Source of the DNA: Paragonimus skrjabini miyazakii
Lineage: Eukaryota; Platyhelminthes; Trematoda; Plagiorchiida; Troglotrematidae
Direction: 5' to 3'
Assembly (NCBI GenBank): GCA_014338405.1
Contig: JTDE01001972.1
Location: forward strand, 1 to 64,000
Length of the DNA: 64,000 nt
Shown here: positions 36,496 through 49,830 of the stretch, piece after piece
Position numbering within the stretch: the first letter of the stretch is position 1
Layout of the letters: each line of letters starts with the position of its first letter
Notes under the pieces: model-generated
What the model was told of the DNA's origin: nothing
What the model saw: the letters and a program-made list of their open reading frames with translations, nothing else
The model's database searches: none
Translations under genes and position numbers: made by a program

Positions 36496-37139
36496 CTGAG
36501 AAAGTAGGGCAAAATGAAACGAGAAAGACGATTAGGTGAGTTGATTTTCGTTCCAGCGATGACTGGGTTATATTCATTACTTCGAAAGCATTTTGGAAAA
36601 GGGGTCTAGTGGATCAGTCAGCGTGGGACTCATTGGATACAACATTAGGGAGAATTGTGTGATAATGATTTCTTGCATAGTTGACGTGAAATGCCTCTTG
36701 TTCGAAAGTTTCAGAACCAGGCTTTCTAAATACCTGTTCTACTCTTCGTTTGCGCACGATACTTTACACAAAATTCCCACACATCAATGAGATCACCTTA
36801 CCATTGCTCATGATGTAAAATAGAAAAGCTGTTCAGATCAAACCAATGAACAGTAACATGTCTGAGGTCAACCGGCTGAAGGATATACTTGATGGGATGC
36901 TGTAGACGATATCTTTGGGTGACGATGATCAACAAACATCAGTTTTATGAAATGTTTGAAACAGTCTTCACTCTCCTGTGATCATCCTTGTCATCGATAA
37001 TAGCATGATAAAAATCCACCTTATGGTACAGTTGAAAATACAAAAATGAAAAGAAAAGCTGCAGTCTTAACATAAAATAAATCAAACTTCATACACAAGC
37101 TCTTGTCTTCAAAAACAAATGAGATAAGTCAAGCTGCTT

Positions 37140-39935
37140 GTAAATCGAAAACCATCAACCTAGCTGGCTGGAACAGCAGGTCATTGTAATTGAATAGACT
37201 CGATACTAGTCTCACTTAAACTCAGCTTGCTTATGCATTGTGAACTCATCTTTATACTAATGCATTCCCTTCTAAATGCCTTGAACAAAACAGCACCTGC
37301 TACGCTCTAAAAGGTACAGTTGCAACTCTAGAAGGGTTGAATACCGAATTCACCGATACCAGTGATAATAAATTGCATGTTTCCGAGTACTCACTGTACC
37401 GAAAAGACTTCTTCTGTGGACGTTCAGATGGCTCTACTGTTTTCTGAAGCCAAAAGCTTCTTGTAATGACAGTCATAGAGGAATTTACCTTTCCGGAAAA
37501 ATGTAACACACTCTGGGTCAGACTTCAACTTCGCAGTTGTGAAACGCTGCTTGTCCGTGCTGTTTACCATTTGCCATCGTGTAGCGCATCCGGCGAAGAA
37601 AGCCATTCTTGTTATCCTAGACTGTTTCTCGTTTAAACAGCCTTTCTCTCACCTTCTCATTGCGGGTGAATTCAACGCACCCAAAATCAACCGGGTAACT
37701 GCTGTTCATAACGACTTTGACTGCGGATTTTTAAAATCCTCGATAATGTTGATCTGTGAGAAAGACTGGACACAACATGCTAAACAACCTACAAGGAATC
37801 GTCCAGGACAGACACCCTCTTTGCTTAATATGGTTATCACGAATGAAGCTCACTTGGTGGATAAAGTGGTTACCAAACCACCGCTGGGGCATAGTGACCA
37901 CTTGTTAACAATTTATGATTTTATCTGTTAGTGGTTCCATGAGGTTGTCACAAAAAATTCATTCTGAAACTTCCAGAAAGTGGACACTGACGCACTAAGG
38001 ATATTTGTAAGTACACTCAACCTCAAATCTGACTAAGTGATCTCAAACTACCACTCTTTTAAAGTTGCCATTCACGATACAGATGAGGTATTTGTTTCTG
38101 GCAAACTATGGAATTACTCTTCTCGTTCGCAGTTTCCGCAGGATATACGCCGCCTCCGTGATGTACGTTCTCGTCTATTCCTTAAACAGAAACCAACGGA
38201 CAAACAGAAGGATCCAGAAGCCTTTCGCACTGTACGAGACGGGTGCAAGCGGGAAATCCGCCAACACACCCAACAGACATGGTCAAAATTCTTACCGGTG
38301 GCCCACGAAAACAAAAACTTTCCATCCACGTACGTGCGCCGCTAACGAACAACTAAGCTTTCAGCACTTTATCTGCGGCATCTCGACGGGAAACCTCTTC
38401 CAAACCCCGAGTGGTTGTTGAGGTGTTCAGAGAATACTCTTCAGCGGTCTACAACAGGGTTCTACCAAAATGGCATCCGATTCCCTCCAGAAGAAACTTC
38501 CAATGCCCCTCTTGATAATTGATTCCCCTGTGCCCGATGTTCAGGATCTCTTGCTTGATATCAGTACTTATAGTGCAGTGGGAACAGACATGATCTACTT
38601 CCGGATCTTCAAATAGGCAGCCGCCCACCATAATCCGTCTAAACAGACACTTCGGACTGGCACTCTTCCGGAAGCATGGGAAGAGCTCATCGTCACACCT
38701 ATATTTAAGTCACTTTTCTGCTAGTTATCGGGCGATCAGTCTCATCAGCCTCCCATACAAGCTAATGGAACGTATGTTAAGACGATCCATCCTTAAACAT
38801 TACTTGTTGGAAAACCTTTTCTCTTCTATCTAGCACGGATTTCTACCCGGTCATACGTAACCAATATGTTAATATTCATGGATAGCTTGATACAGGCCAA
38901 AGACAATGGCTTGGATGCTATCTTCTTCGACTTTGGATGAGCCTTTGACCATGTCCCACACGGTCCTGTTGTACATAAACTAGAAAGTTATTGGATTCAA
39001 GGAGAGGATTTCTGCTGGACGACGTCTCTTTTTGGCAACATAGCCTTCAGAGTAGAAACTAGATCGGATTGTTCTTCTCCCTCGCCGATCTCCGCTGGAA
39101 TTCCTCAAAGATCCGTACCTGGTTTATTGTTGTTCCTAGCACACATCATTGACCTTTCCGACCTCATTTCTAGCAACGCTGTCCTTTTTGTACTGATCCA
39201 CATGCATTACAATTGACCTTGACCGTATTTAATGCTAGTCGGATGACTAAAATCTCCCCTTAAACAATGGCAAATGTACAGATATATCGCTTGGAAGAGT
39301 CGCCGTCGTGATACGCAGTGCACACAGTGCAATAGATGTCTTGAACATGGACGTTAAAAAACCTATGGATTTGGCTGTCGTCTAGTCTGCCATTATCTTA
39401 TCATCACCAGATGGCCATGAAAAAAGAATTTGAAACTCTTGGGATGATAGAAAGAACCTTTCCCTGTATAGACAGACATGCCTTTCAAACGATTTAGGGG
39501 TCTATTTAAGACCACTGCTTAGTATGCTTATCAAGTTGTATACATTGACTTGGAGAAAGACATACTCGTCATCGAACGTGTCCAGTAAGTAGCCACCAAA
39601 ATGGTCACTAGCTTGAGATATTTCTCCTCTTCAGATTCTTGTTCTTTATCCACTTGAGTTTTGAAGACTCCGCGGTGACTTAATCCTTGGACACTCTTTA
39701 GCACAGGACTCGTGCAGCAATTCTTTACCTTAGTACCTAATAACAGTCGAAGGGGTCATAACAAGAATCTATACAAGTTCCGACCTCGGACTTTTTTCAG
39801 ACAAAAGTTCTTCCTCTAAAGGGTTATCAACCACTGAAACGATCTTCCATTAAAGGTTGTTTGCTGCTCTTCTGATGACCGTTTGAAAGTGTTATCAGAG
39901 TCCCATTTAATTAGGACATAGCTAGATTAGTTTTT
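37140..39935 (+). mobile_element. CR1/jockey-like LINE, nearly complete but decayed
   Basis: Forward frames give endonuclease then reverse transcriptase in order. LAGWNSRSL (about 37155) matches the family's NxRSL start. EYSLYRKD (about 37387) is followed by LWVRLQLRS, then HLLIAGEFNAPKINR (about 37655) and LLNMVITNEAHLVDKV. PPLGHSDHLL (about 37880) holds the catalytic SDH. In the reverse transcriptase, motif A is IFFDF-AFDHVPH (about 38920) with one stop inside. Motif B is GIPQRSVPGLLLFL (about 39101-39145), where GSVLGPLLFL is usual. The YADD block is not recognisable. The typical C-terminal end FRPRTFFRQKFFL, INHWNDLPLKVVCC is at about 39780-39865. Many stops and frameshifts show it is dead. 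It lies antisense inside the long intron of the minus-strand gene. No poly(A) tail or target duplication was identified. Confidence 0.85.
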
Positions 39936-41404
39936 CATTATGTTTTTAGTACGCTCCTTAACCCCCAAAATCGGTGCTACATCCTGTTCTCAATGACAGA
40001 AAACCGCTCGATATCGAGGCAGGCAAACTGACTTGATCCGGATGATATGAGCCTCAAACCTCGAACCCGTGTAAAAATCATTGAAATCGCCGAAGTTTTT
40101 TAAACCTGTCGGAAGTATTCTACAGCTCATCTACATTCGGACGCAAGGAGAAGTCAAATGTTCATTCTGTCTTAAGGTGGACTTCCGAATGATGAACCCT
40201 CAGTCCTGATGCACACATACTCGAAACTCTTTAAGTGTGCCCAGTAAACAAAATAGTTGCATTTCATCTACTTGCATGCTAATGGGTATAAGAGTAAAGC
40301 CTGAATCAATATTTCTGAACGATTGAACGCCGGCATCCCGATGGCTTGATTGTTGATGCTTCTTACACTCAATTGTAATTTAACCGAGTATGTCAAGAAG
40401 TATTCAAACAGACCAATCTGGATTACAACATTGAATGTTATACCGCATGAGCCCATGCAGTTACAGTGTTTTGTCGATTTGCAATGGTGTTCACAATTTC
40501 TCCTCACTGTCCGTCAAACTTTCATATTTTTGCTCTTGTTTCATCACCACAACGTTGCGAAAACGATGCTCTAGCAATCTCATTAGTCGATTTTAACTTT
40601 ATGACTACGGAAGGCGCTGTCTTTCTTCAAATCCTGCCAAAGATGTTACTTGTAAAAAACATGACTCAGACAGTACACGTAATTAATGAACTCATAGATC
40701 ATGCTCATTCTCTTAGTCTTTGTTCTAAACTTTAAGCTTAGTTTTATCTGTAACAGCAATGCCCGGTGCACTGTGTTCATATGTTGTCACTTACCTTAGA
40801 GTGAATAGTTTTCACAAAAAGAATTTCATAGGTACTGAAACTAAAGAGAGTTATCTATGCTTCGGTTAAATCAGCTACTCAATGGAATACCGATGGTGCT
40901 ACTATCAACAATAACCATGACTACCATCAATTCGTTCAACTCTATATAAATACATCGTTTAGGCCGCTACTTAATTTAAAAGTTACATGTGCAAAAATGT
41001 TAAACTGTTTCTCTTGCTCTATCTCTGTACGGATGTGTTGTCAGAAGTAGAACTTAACATACACGAAAAAATGAAAGTGTCGTCATCTTTTACCCTGTTT
41101 GATCACACTACTGCTGATATCCAAACACCTTCAGCAATTCACTTCCTTACTCCTAAATGCAGGTCAGCGACGATCACATCTAGATATAATCGGGCTATCA
41201 ATGAAAGGTTTTTCCGGAGGAACACTGCAGGTTAGCTGAATGGTCATGTCACCAGGGGATGATTTCATTTTGCCCAACCCAAGCACTGGTTGACATCAGA
41301 AATGTACACAATAAATAGATGTTGGTGGAAAGTAGTCAAGCCATAAGTTGGGGTACGTATCCACTGCATTGGTAACAAACACTATGACTAACTTGCTAAG
41401 TTTG
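39936..41404. other. Intronic stretch, nothing firm
   Basis: Plus frames near 40350-40735 and 40987-41235 are of chance length. The latter starts MCKNVKLFLLLYLCTDVLS, which would read as a signal peptide, and ends near a donor-like ctgcag/gttagc, but there is no other support. No RNA gene is seen. Confidence 0.4.
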
Positions 41405-41525
41405 AAAAGAATCAACTATGAGAAATCTGGAGTTTGGCTGGATTCGAACTGGCAACAAAAACAGCATGCTCATGGGGGCATGCGCTTTGCTGGGTGAGTT
41501 ACAAAAGCACACCGAGAGCCCAAAA
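41405..41525 (-). mobile_element. tRNA-derived SINE, family B copy 4 (reverse)
   Basis: On the minus strand the B-box is intact (ccagttcgaatccagcc). The A-box region (gtaactcacccagcaaagcg) lies at tRNA-like spacing upstream. After the B-box come aaactccagatttctcat and agttgattcttttc, matching the copies at 14798 and 4780 respectively. It is the copy that links the family together. Confidence 0.65.
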
Positions 41526-44500
41526 ATATATCTGTTACTAAAAATAGGTAAATTGGTTTAGAAAACAAAAATTCAGGCTGCATATAGCATAACGGACTGG
41601 AAAAGTAGATTTCTTCTGCAATCAGTTATCGACGAAATTAGTGTGTTTATAACTTTCGAAATAAAAATTTACACTAGTTCTACGGTATTTCCTCCAGAAG
41701 CCTTCGAATAACTAACGACAAGCTCTTTTAGAGAGAGGAAATAATTGATGTTCGAAATTATGTTGATACTGCAATTTCAAGTGGCATAAGAAATGTCTAT
41801 CCTGACAGATGTCTTCCATTGTTCATCGAAAGTGCAGGATGTCCGGGATAACTTTAGAGACTGGGAAAGCACGATCATCCCCAAAAAAATCATTTGCGTT
41901 GACTACACGTTTTCATAAGATATAATTAAGAAAGATTCTAGTTGACTAAGACCTCTCTAGACCATAGTCGTGCTGACAGACTTGAAATCACAAGAGTGCT
42001 CTTTAAATGTTTGTGTATATTCTCATCACATCCTACAATTCGTTGATTGGACTCATTCACGAACGTTCATTAGCTTATTTTCACTCTGGATTTGGCCAGT
42101 GTATCTTAAAAACTTTGAACCACTATCAAAATTGATTACACCTAACCCTGAAACAGGTGCTTCATTTATAGATTTTGTAGTTGCGTTGAACTGAAGTGGA
42201 AGACGTGTTAGCTCCGTAACTAGATACATCTCAATCATGGAAAAACGCCATTTCATTCTTGCACGAGAAACTCATACTCTAGTAGAATTTGTTACAACTT
42301 GTTTTTACTACCTTCCGAATAATCGTTTCAGGTTCGTCAATTTCGAGCAATATAGCGCATTTGTGCAAGGTTGGAGCATAACAATTAAAAACAGCAAGAA
42401 AATACAGTACGGGAAAGTAGAAGATTATCTGTTTCATTGTGATTTTGTTTATCGTCCTAGGAGGATAATCCAACCATTGGCAGATCTTCACAAAACGATT
42501 GCGCACATTTGTCATCAGACAGGCAATGAGATACAGCTGAAACTCTCTTAATGATATTCTACCAATCCCTGGATGGAATACTAGTTCCCGAGTCTGTTGT
42601 CTTCATTCACTCGCACTCATTACCTACTAAAATGTCCCGATGAATATTCGCAGTTTTCATTTGTATTTGCCTGTCTCCATGAGAACTGTGTAACTATGCC
42701 AAAGTGTTCTGTCAATTTGTGTAAAATTCTACCCAAGTTATGCTGCTACATTCACTGAGATCGCAGGATGAGTTGAAGAACTTTTCCGTCATAAAAACAT
42801 AACTACCAGTCAAACGACACCGTACAATACACTAGCTGATGAATTGAGACAGGGAACCGCAAGCTGTTGAAAGCATCATCACATGATGGTCCGGTGACTG
42901 GAAACAGCTGATGCACGATGTGCCTCAATGATTTTGACCCCTACTTCGTACAGCTACGAAATATCCTATTTACACTCAGGTTTTATCTTCTGCAATTGTA
43001 CACATCACATCTTCAGACAGCAGGCTTCTGACACTGGTTTCGGTTCTCGTAAGTTGTGTGCTATCTTGGACGCGTGACTTTTATCGACGTAAAAGTTATT
43101 TGTAGTCAGACAAGAAACAAACATGTGCAGATCAACCTTGAACTGTTTTTCACGTAGCCTCGATGATTCATACATGCACAGCGTTTATAATCTTTTTTGA
43201 AAAAGTCATTTATTGACCCAGTGACGCTGGTGAATTCAAGCTGTAATGCTCAGAATGTCCAACTGTCTCATGGAAAAAACAGTAGCTCACTTGTTAACCC
43301 AAACTGATGATCCACCGCTTAAAACTTCTCATTTAAGTTGAACGTACTGTGCTACCTGAACTCATCCAGCAATTGACTGACTGCTCATAAATAGTCGGGG
43401 ATTTGATTAGTATGTGCTGATAACCACATTCACTAGCAACGTTCTTATTCGAACAGACTTTGAATTAGGTTTTCTCGAACAATGTGAGCACTACTCACAA
43501 GTGGTTCTTTAAGTGTGCTGCGGGAATTTACGGGTTTCCTGAAACCAACTGAAAAACAATACTGGAGATATCGTTCGTTACTTTGGTTTTAAAGTTTTAC
43601 GCCAATAACGGTTAGATCTTTAAATCTCAACGGTTCTAACGGATAAGTGTCAAATGCTAAATGAGAAAGCAGATTTTGATTCATCGTCTGGTGCATATCA
43701 TAATAATGGCCCTAGGCGTTGATTTTTCTTGTATAGAGAAAATGTCGGAAAGAGAAGAGGTCAGAGGAGTTATGAAGGGTGACAATGAGGTAAGCAGTAG
43801 TGAGAAAGTTGTAATCTAAGACGCTCATACTGTCCACTCAGTTTCATGGACCACTTTGTACGATTAATCCGAAAGACTACAGTTACTTGCAGCCAAAGTT
43901 GACAGCGTTTAAAACCAAACTAATATAACTCAGAGGAGGACGGTATAAAGGATGATTAAAAACTAAACATGTTTTTTAAAACTGATATATTGTTTTATGT
44001 ACAAGTGAGTTTTATTTGTGGTCACCTAATAATAAACCCAAGCAGACTCGGGAAGTCTTCCAAAAAATGGGCCATCCAGATTACAGACTATTCCCTCTAT
44101 ACATTGCTTGAACAGCATTTAAACTGATTGTAGCTTTCGCTTTCTCCCAATAATTTAATCCATTTCTTTTTAATAAAATCCCTATACTCAAGTTTTGATA
44201 CTGTTAAACCCGTTTGAGGATACAAAAGCTGCCATCATCTATGAGGGCGTTTTGCCATATATCATCCCCAATCTCTTACCACTTACCATTCCTTCTATCT
44301 CAACTGAATAAAGTTTATTCGGGATGAAAACTGTATATACGGCACTTCACCTTTAGATAATTCTTCACGACCTCAAAGTAATCACGTTCGTTCCAGTTCG
44401 TACAGAACACTTCTAGCTAGGGCCACGGGCTATTGTTCTGACATTTATGTGGTTTAGTTATATTTCTTAGGAAACTGTATCACAAATCTATCCATCACAC

Positions 44501-45500
44501 ATTTGTGAAAGAACCCAATTAGGACAGCTATTCTAAAGATTATGAAAACCTCATACTACTGTTGTTATCAGTTCTATACAACACACAATTTTATCTTCGT
44601 CTACGTGTCACTTTTCAAACCATCGATCACTGATGGATTACGAATACTATTTGACGTTTATATTCAGTTACTTGTGCCTTACCGTCACGTGCTACTTTGA
44701 CCTCATTTTATTTACCCAAGATGATCCCTAATTTCTACTTGACAAGTCATTTATAATCTTCAGACTGAGAAAACGAAGCAAACAAGGTTGCTTCCACTAA
44801 CGACCCATTACTCTATCGGAGACGAAACAGTAAGCAGAGGGCTGCATTTATTTGACAAACAATAACGTGAATCCCTTAGGAAAAGTACACGAATTACCCT
44901 ATCGGTCGCAAGTTGTTCAACTAGAGAGGTTTACCAGAGGTGCAGTTTAAAAGTTTAATCTGTCAACTCTGCCTTTTATGTTCAATTGAGTTATGGTCTA
45001 GAATATACTCTAACTCAAGAGAAACCAGCCTTGACACAGGCTGGATCAGTTATCTTTCTAACACAGGCCGGTACACATATGAATAATTTGTACGTACATA
45101 CGGAGGTCCTTCCATACATTAGTCCATTTGAGGGTGTTGAGTACTGTAATAAAGAGAAATCGAACTCCCATATTTTTCCTCTTGTGAGTATTCCCACTGT
45201 GGCATGCCAGAAAAGAGCATCACAAGAATATTAAAATATTTAAACTTCATGTTATTTGGTTTATACAACAATACTGTCCGATCTGGCAGTTTGAAATTAG
45301 TCTTTCTAATGAAATGAAAGGTGTTACACGATAAGTGAGTGCATCTGCATTATGAATGAATAAGTTGACAACCAAGTATTACGGTCACATAGAGTCACAA
45401 ACAATAACTGTCCGTAGAATGTTAACCCTAACGGACACATTTCAGAATGTCCGATTATACACCTTCATGATTTCTGCATCTTCACTTTAACTGACATTAT
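41526..45500. other. Intronic stretch, nothing firm
   Basis: A 104-codon plus frame at 42237-42551 (MEKRHFILARETHTLV...) is of chance length and unrecognised. A short ATG frame at 43742-43789 (MSEREEVRGVMKGDNE) ends exactly at gag/gtaagc and could be a first coding exon, but nothing else supports it. No element or RNA gene is recognised. Confidence 0.4.
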
Positions 45501-46276
45501 GTCAAACATGACTGCAGTAAAATCGTGGAGATAGTCCAAGTATGCTGAGCGTTTGTGAAAAAATCATGTAACATGCAATTCGTACACTACATATCCGAAT
45601 TCAAATGTATGACTTCAGCATATATTCAGGGCATGCTGTACAAAGAAATAAACACTTCCAGTGCTCAGTTATCCACGTAATTCGACAGGTGAACAAACAA
45701 ACCCAGCATTTCGGTATACTCGCAGAATCGGTGGTCCTCAGAGAATCTCACTTATAGTCAGATGCAGAATGCAGGTCAAGTATTACAAAACGGTAATTTC
45801 ATGGAAAACCGACCATGTTGTTAACGTATTGGACGGAAGCATTACTGCGTTTTCATATGAGAAAATTACCATTCCAGTCATTCTTGCCGAAGTGAATTGT
45901 AGTTGAAAACGCGTCAGCGTGATAATGTGGACTGTTGCATTTTGCATTTCACCCACGATGATCTAGTTCATTGAAACTACACACTAAAATTGCATTCGAA
46001 ACTATGAATAATTGTTTCTAATTAACTCACTTGTGAGAGTCGAGTTAGCCCTTTCCGGAGTAATGTCAATCGCAATTCAATGTATTCGGCTCATTTGACT
46101 TTTATTGCTTTTTGTCACTATAAATGAAATTGTGCCACTGTTGAACTACACAGGTAAGAGGTTTGCTTCACTCCAGCTGTGGCTGGATCTGCTGATGATT
46201 GAGTGGGATTAACAAGTTTTTGGAGATGAGTAATATTTTTTGTAGTGTCGTTGTACATTTCTGTTTTAAAACGTAG
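45501..46276. repeat. 776-bp direct repeat, copy 1
   Basis: This segment matches 62205-62980 over its whole length without any insertion or deletion. I count about 34 substitutions by eye, roughly 95-96 percent identity. Identity starts abruptly at gtcaaacatgactgcag and stops after gttttaaaacgtag in both copies; flanks are unrelated. No terminal inverted repeat, TG...CA long-terminal-repeat ends or clear target-site duplication is visible. An open frame without an upstream ATG (open from 45652, TGA near 45906) reads LPVLSYPRNSTGEQTNPAF and onward, and resembles no family I know. The copies lie 16.7 kb apart in the same orientation, this one inside the long intron. Confidence 0.9.
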
Positions 46277-48604
46277 CTCTGTGAGTAGTAGTGAATTGCA
46301 CTTTTCGATGATTATAACAGTAATACAATAACGTAATCTTAGACGCACATGTACAAGCAGAAATGTTTTTTTTATTTTTCCAACTACACTCGATTATCAC
46401 ACAGTGAGAAACTGTGTGCTCAAGTTTTGGCTCACAGTTTTTGTCACCTTTTGGGCGTTGTTTTTTCCACACCCACCCACATACACACACACACACACGA
46501 TAACTAACCAGACACGGTAGATCAGATGACTATTGGCACGTGAAAGTTTGCTTTTACTGTAAAGGTGCGTGGGCTCATGAAACCACAAGAGTGGAACATA
46601 GACTAAATGTTTCCATGACTTGGTGATGTCTAGTCTGACATATCCATTAAAACGACTAAACTAAATCGATGACGGGATGGTATTTTATGATATTCTGACC
46701 AATTACGACATGAGACAATCTTGTAGGGAAGATCAATATTCTAGTTTGTATACTTGGAGGTATGATTAAAAATGTGGGACCCCACTTACAATGTTGTCGC
46801 TAGAGCAAAGGTTTAGTGTTTTCTTTGAACCATGGTCACTGATAGCGGGTGCTACTTAGGAGGGTGTGAATCCACTTTGAGGAAGCCAATATGCTCATAT
46901 CGATATAGGTTAGTCTTTCTCAGCTTACCGCTCACTAACTTTCCAAGCAAGATAAAATCGCTGCCAACTTCTGAAACTTGATGTTCTTGCCCCTCATTCA
47001 ACGTACATGACGTAAAATTCAACAACAGAACAATAACATTTACGAATTTATCAAAATTTATTTTTAGGCTACGTATCTATGTCCAACGCTGAATATGGTG
47101 TTTCGGCTTTGTGAACCTATATCAGTTCACTAACATCAGTCTGAATATCAATGAATACCAGTCACAGATCTCTATTTTGAGAAAGATGAGGCCTACTTTC
47201 GTCCGTTCTTTTTCCATACGCTCCCCTTACCGCGCTCCTTATATAAAACCTTACTTTTGGTTGACCACTTTGCTTACTACGTAATATTGACGTAAACCAA
47301 CGGATACTTGTATAATACATGGAGGCTAATTCACAAAATTTTCAAACAACTCCGAGATCGATTTTGTAAAATCTTTTACTATTAATCTTACAAATTATTA
47401 CCCACAAACGAGCCAGTTAACAAGACTCATCGTCAAACATGCTTACTGAACAACCAGCATAGTTAAACTGTTATAACTCTGCCTAAATGCATCGATCGAA
47501 AGCAGAACTGGCCCAAATAATTGAAAGAAGCAAACAAACCACAAAGTTAACTATTATTAGCCAATAATTGATCGTACTTCGATTACTTTGCTTGTAAACA
47601 CGTGTTCTCTGAACTTTCTTGTCTGCATATTCGCATTTTCGTGAGTGGCTAAATAAATCCGATATTAAGCCGCTAGGTTGAACATGTGGCTCACCTGAAC
47701 TGAGTGGTGTGGTTTGACTATCAACATCATTTTCTAACAGTTACATGAGACGAAAATAAGAATGATTGTTTGCATATCTATCTTGTTTGTTTCCAATCGG
47801 ATATACCTGAATAGATTGTGTGTGAAAAAACACAATGAGCCAAACATTGTGAACGAGCATGTCAAAGTAGAAAGCATTCCAGTTAACGTGCCCATGTTCG
47901 ATCGACACATTCTGCATTTTTTCCTGCCACACATTTTCTGATGTGTGAGCCACACAGCTGACTTTACTAGATAAGTGGCGCCATATTCAAGGCTTGTTTT
48001 GATGACAATCAGCGGGTGAAGCACTGTCTGAAGCTAATACTTGGCTGTGGTTCATAACACTCACAGAACTTCTTGATCATTCTGTCTAATATGATAACTT
48101 TTGCCACCAGTATCATTGTAGGCCGCTTTTTTGCACAACTTCTGTAGGCATGCTGAAAGTTCTAAAAAACGAGTATATAAAGGACGTATACAAAAAGTAT
48201 TTGGTAACTAAACAAAAGTGATCATTTCTACTATGGGTTTTTGAGTTGTCGACCTCTTTAAGTGAACCTGTGATAAACAACTTAGTGTATTCGTTTGGTT
48301 CTGAACGGTTCTGACTAGGTTACACTGGTGGCCGCTCTTGGCCGTTGGCCACATGGATTGGAGTACGACGTACTGCAAAACACTCTAGCTGTAACTTTGT
48401 TTTCAGCACATCTGCAAGAGTTTACTTGCAAACAAACAAACATTATGATGATGTGAGGATTGGTACTCGAGTGTTGGGCTCAATGGATACAGTCCACCTT
48501 ATTACGCTAAGTCGTACTACAATTGAAATGACAATTATGCAGTACTTCATGATGTTAACTATTCAAGTAGCCCGCGACTACATCCGATTTGTTCTCGTTT
48601 AAGG
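46277..48604. other. Intronic stretch with (AC)n microsatellite
   Basis: An (AC)n tract covers about 46483-46498. Minus frames near 46118-46588 and 47734-48024 are of chance length, the former running through the microsatellite. No other feature is recognised. Confidence 0.5.
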
Positions 48605-48712
48605 CCATTTTGGGTTAACGGTTTGGACTAGATTCAAACTGGCAACTTTTGTAATATTATTCTGTCTTTCTACCCACTAGATCGCCAGTTCTGTGTGCAC
48701 CGTTTATAAGAG
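48605..48712 (-). mobile_element. tRNA-derived SINE, family B copy 5 (reverse)
   Basis: The minus strand shows gttgccagtttgaatctag followed by tccaaac, which corresponds to gttgccagttcgaatccag and ccaaactc in the copy at 41405. The A-box side (ggcgatctagtgggtagaaag) keeps a tRNA-like shape. It is more decayed than copy 4. Confidence 0.5.
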
Positions 48713-49329
48713 GTAATCTAATACAATTAGTACGCAACTTGAAGACTTCCCGTTGATCCGAATGGGCGGAGACTAGCCCTGGAAGCCAGCCCGTACTGGC
48801 TACACCCACAAGGGCTCAACATATCAATGATGTAAGGTTTGACGATGCACGCCCTCGAACCGATACCACACATCTTTGTATATATCTATTCCCTTTTAAG
48901 GCATAAAAGTCTCCATTACGAGATGGAGTGATTCACTTTGATACACCAAAAGTTTTACGTTAGACTTTTGGACTTAGTGGCAGAACATGATTGATCTAAC
49001 TAACCTAAATAGGTAGCCATTCTTTGATTGCGCACTTCACATTGGTTACTTCGATCGAGGAAGTGGTACGGTTTATTCGGGGGGTGTCTATAGCACTGTA
49101 TAATGAGGACGAGATTGACGATCACATTTGAGCACAGATCACCCAACCCTGCTACTAATTCAACAAATTGCAGATCGTATTGATTCCATCGACCGGTAAA
49201 GGGTTGTGAATGGTTAGGGGGTGTTCGTGGATCTCAAGTTTAATACGAGTGGGGTTTGAGATTATGGTAGACTTCGAGCTGTAATGTGGGAGTGAACCAG
49301 GTTATGAAGACATTTCCATTATTTCTCTG
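48713..49329. other. Intronic stretch, nothing recognised
   Basis: The segment around 48745-48860 is GC-richer than its surroundings (blocks such as gactagccctggaagccagc), but I can match it to nothing else in the window. No coding motif is seen. Confidence 0.4.
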
Positions 49330-49830
49330 ACATACTTGGCTGGCGGGCTCAAAGTCACTCGCACCAATTCCCAAACAGGTAGACTTATTGTCCAAGCATA
49401 CGAAAGAGGCGATGACTGGTGCACGGTCGCTCTTTTGGACAAAGTCAAGTGTAGTACCGTATACAAGTGGCTTCATGTGGATTGTATCAGTTATGAAGCT
49501 CATTCTCGCAAAGGATGTAGAAGCAAAGTACTGACGGAATCGGAGACCGTTGTATTGCTGGAATAAACTTCCACGGACCAAACAATTACACGGCAATTTT
49601 TGAGATTGCTCGTCAAACCTGAGTTCAAGAAGGATTTGTCGGAGACAACGATCAGTCGCTACTTAGAAGATCGATGAATAACTTTCAAGAGTTTGTATCA
49701 AATACCCGTCGGCATGAATCAAGATAAACCAGAATGACAGCTCGATCTACAACCATGACTTAACTTTAGTCAAGTGCTCATATATGTACTGATTCTTCGT
49801 CTATACGGACAGTGGGATTGGTAGATTTAA
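49330..49830 (+). mobile_element. Tc1/mariner-like transposase fossil
   Basis: One forward frame from 49336 to about 49740, interrupted by three stops, has the DNA-binding half of a Tc1/mariner (IS630-type) transposase. A first helix-turn-helix reads GRLIVQAYERGDDW then A-LLDKVKCSTVYKWL. The linker RKGCRSKVLTES and a second helix-turn-helix follow, with LSETTISRYLEDR then ITFKSLYQIPVGMN, matching the family's vSxsTixRyLxdx-xTxKxlxxxP. The start of the catalytic domain is suggested by VLIYV (about 49778), where the first catalytic Asp is normally found in a LIYxDE context, but the frame breaks there and the DDE triad cannot be traced. No terminal inverted repeats were identified. Confidence 0.6.

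Noticed and set aside
45661..45906. Protein gene MLSYPRN... in the 776-bp repeat
   Set aside because: The listed start is GTG, there is no in-frame ATG at the beginning, the frame is closed just upstream, and differences between copies are all replacing, so no coding constraint is visible.
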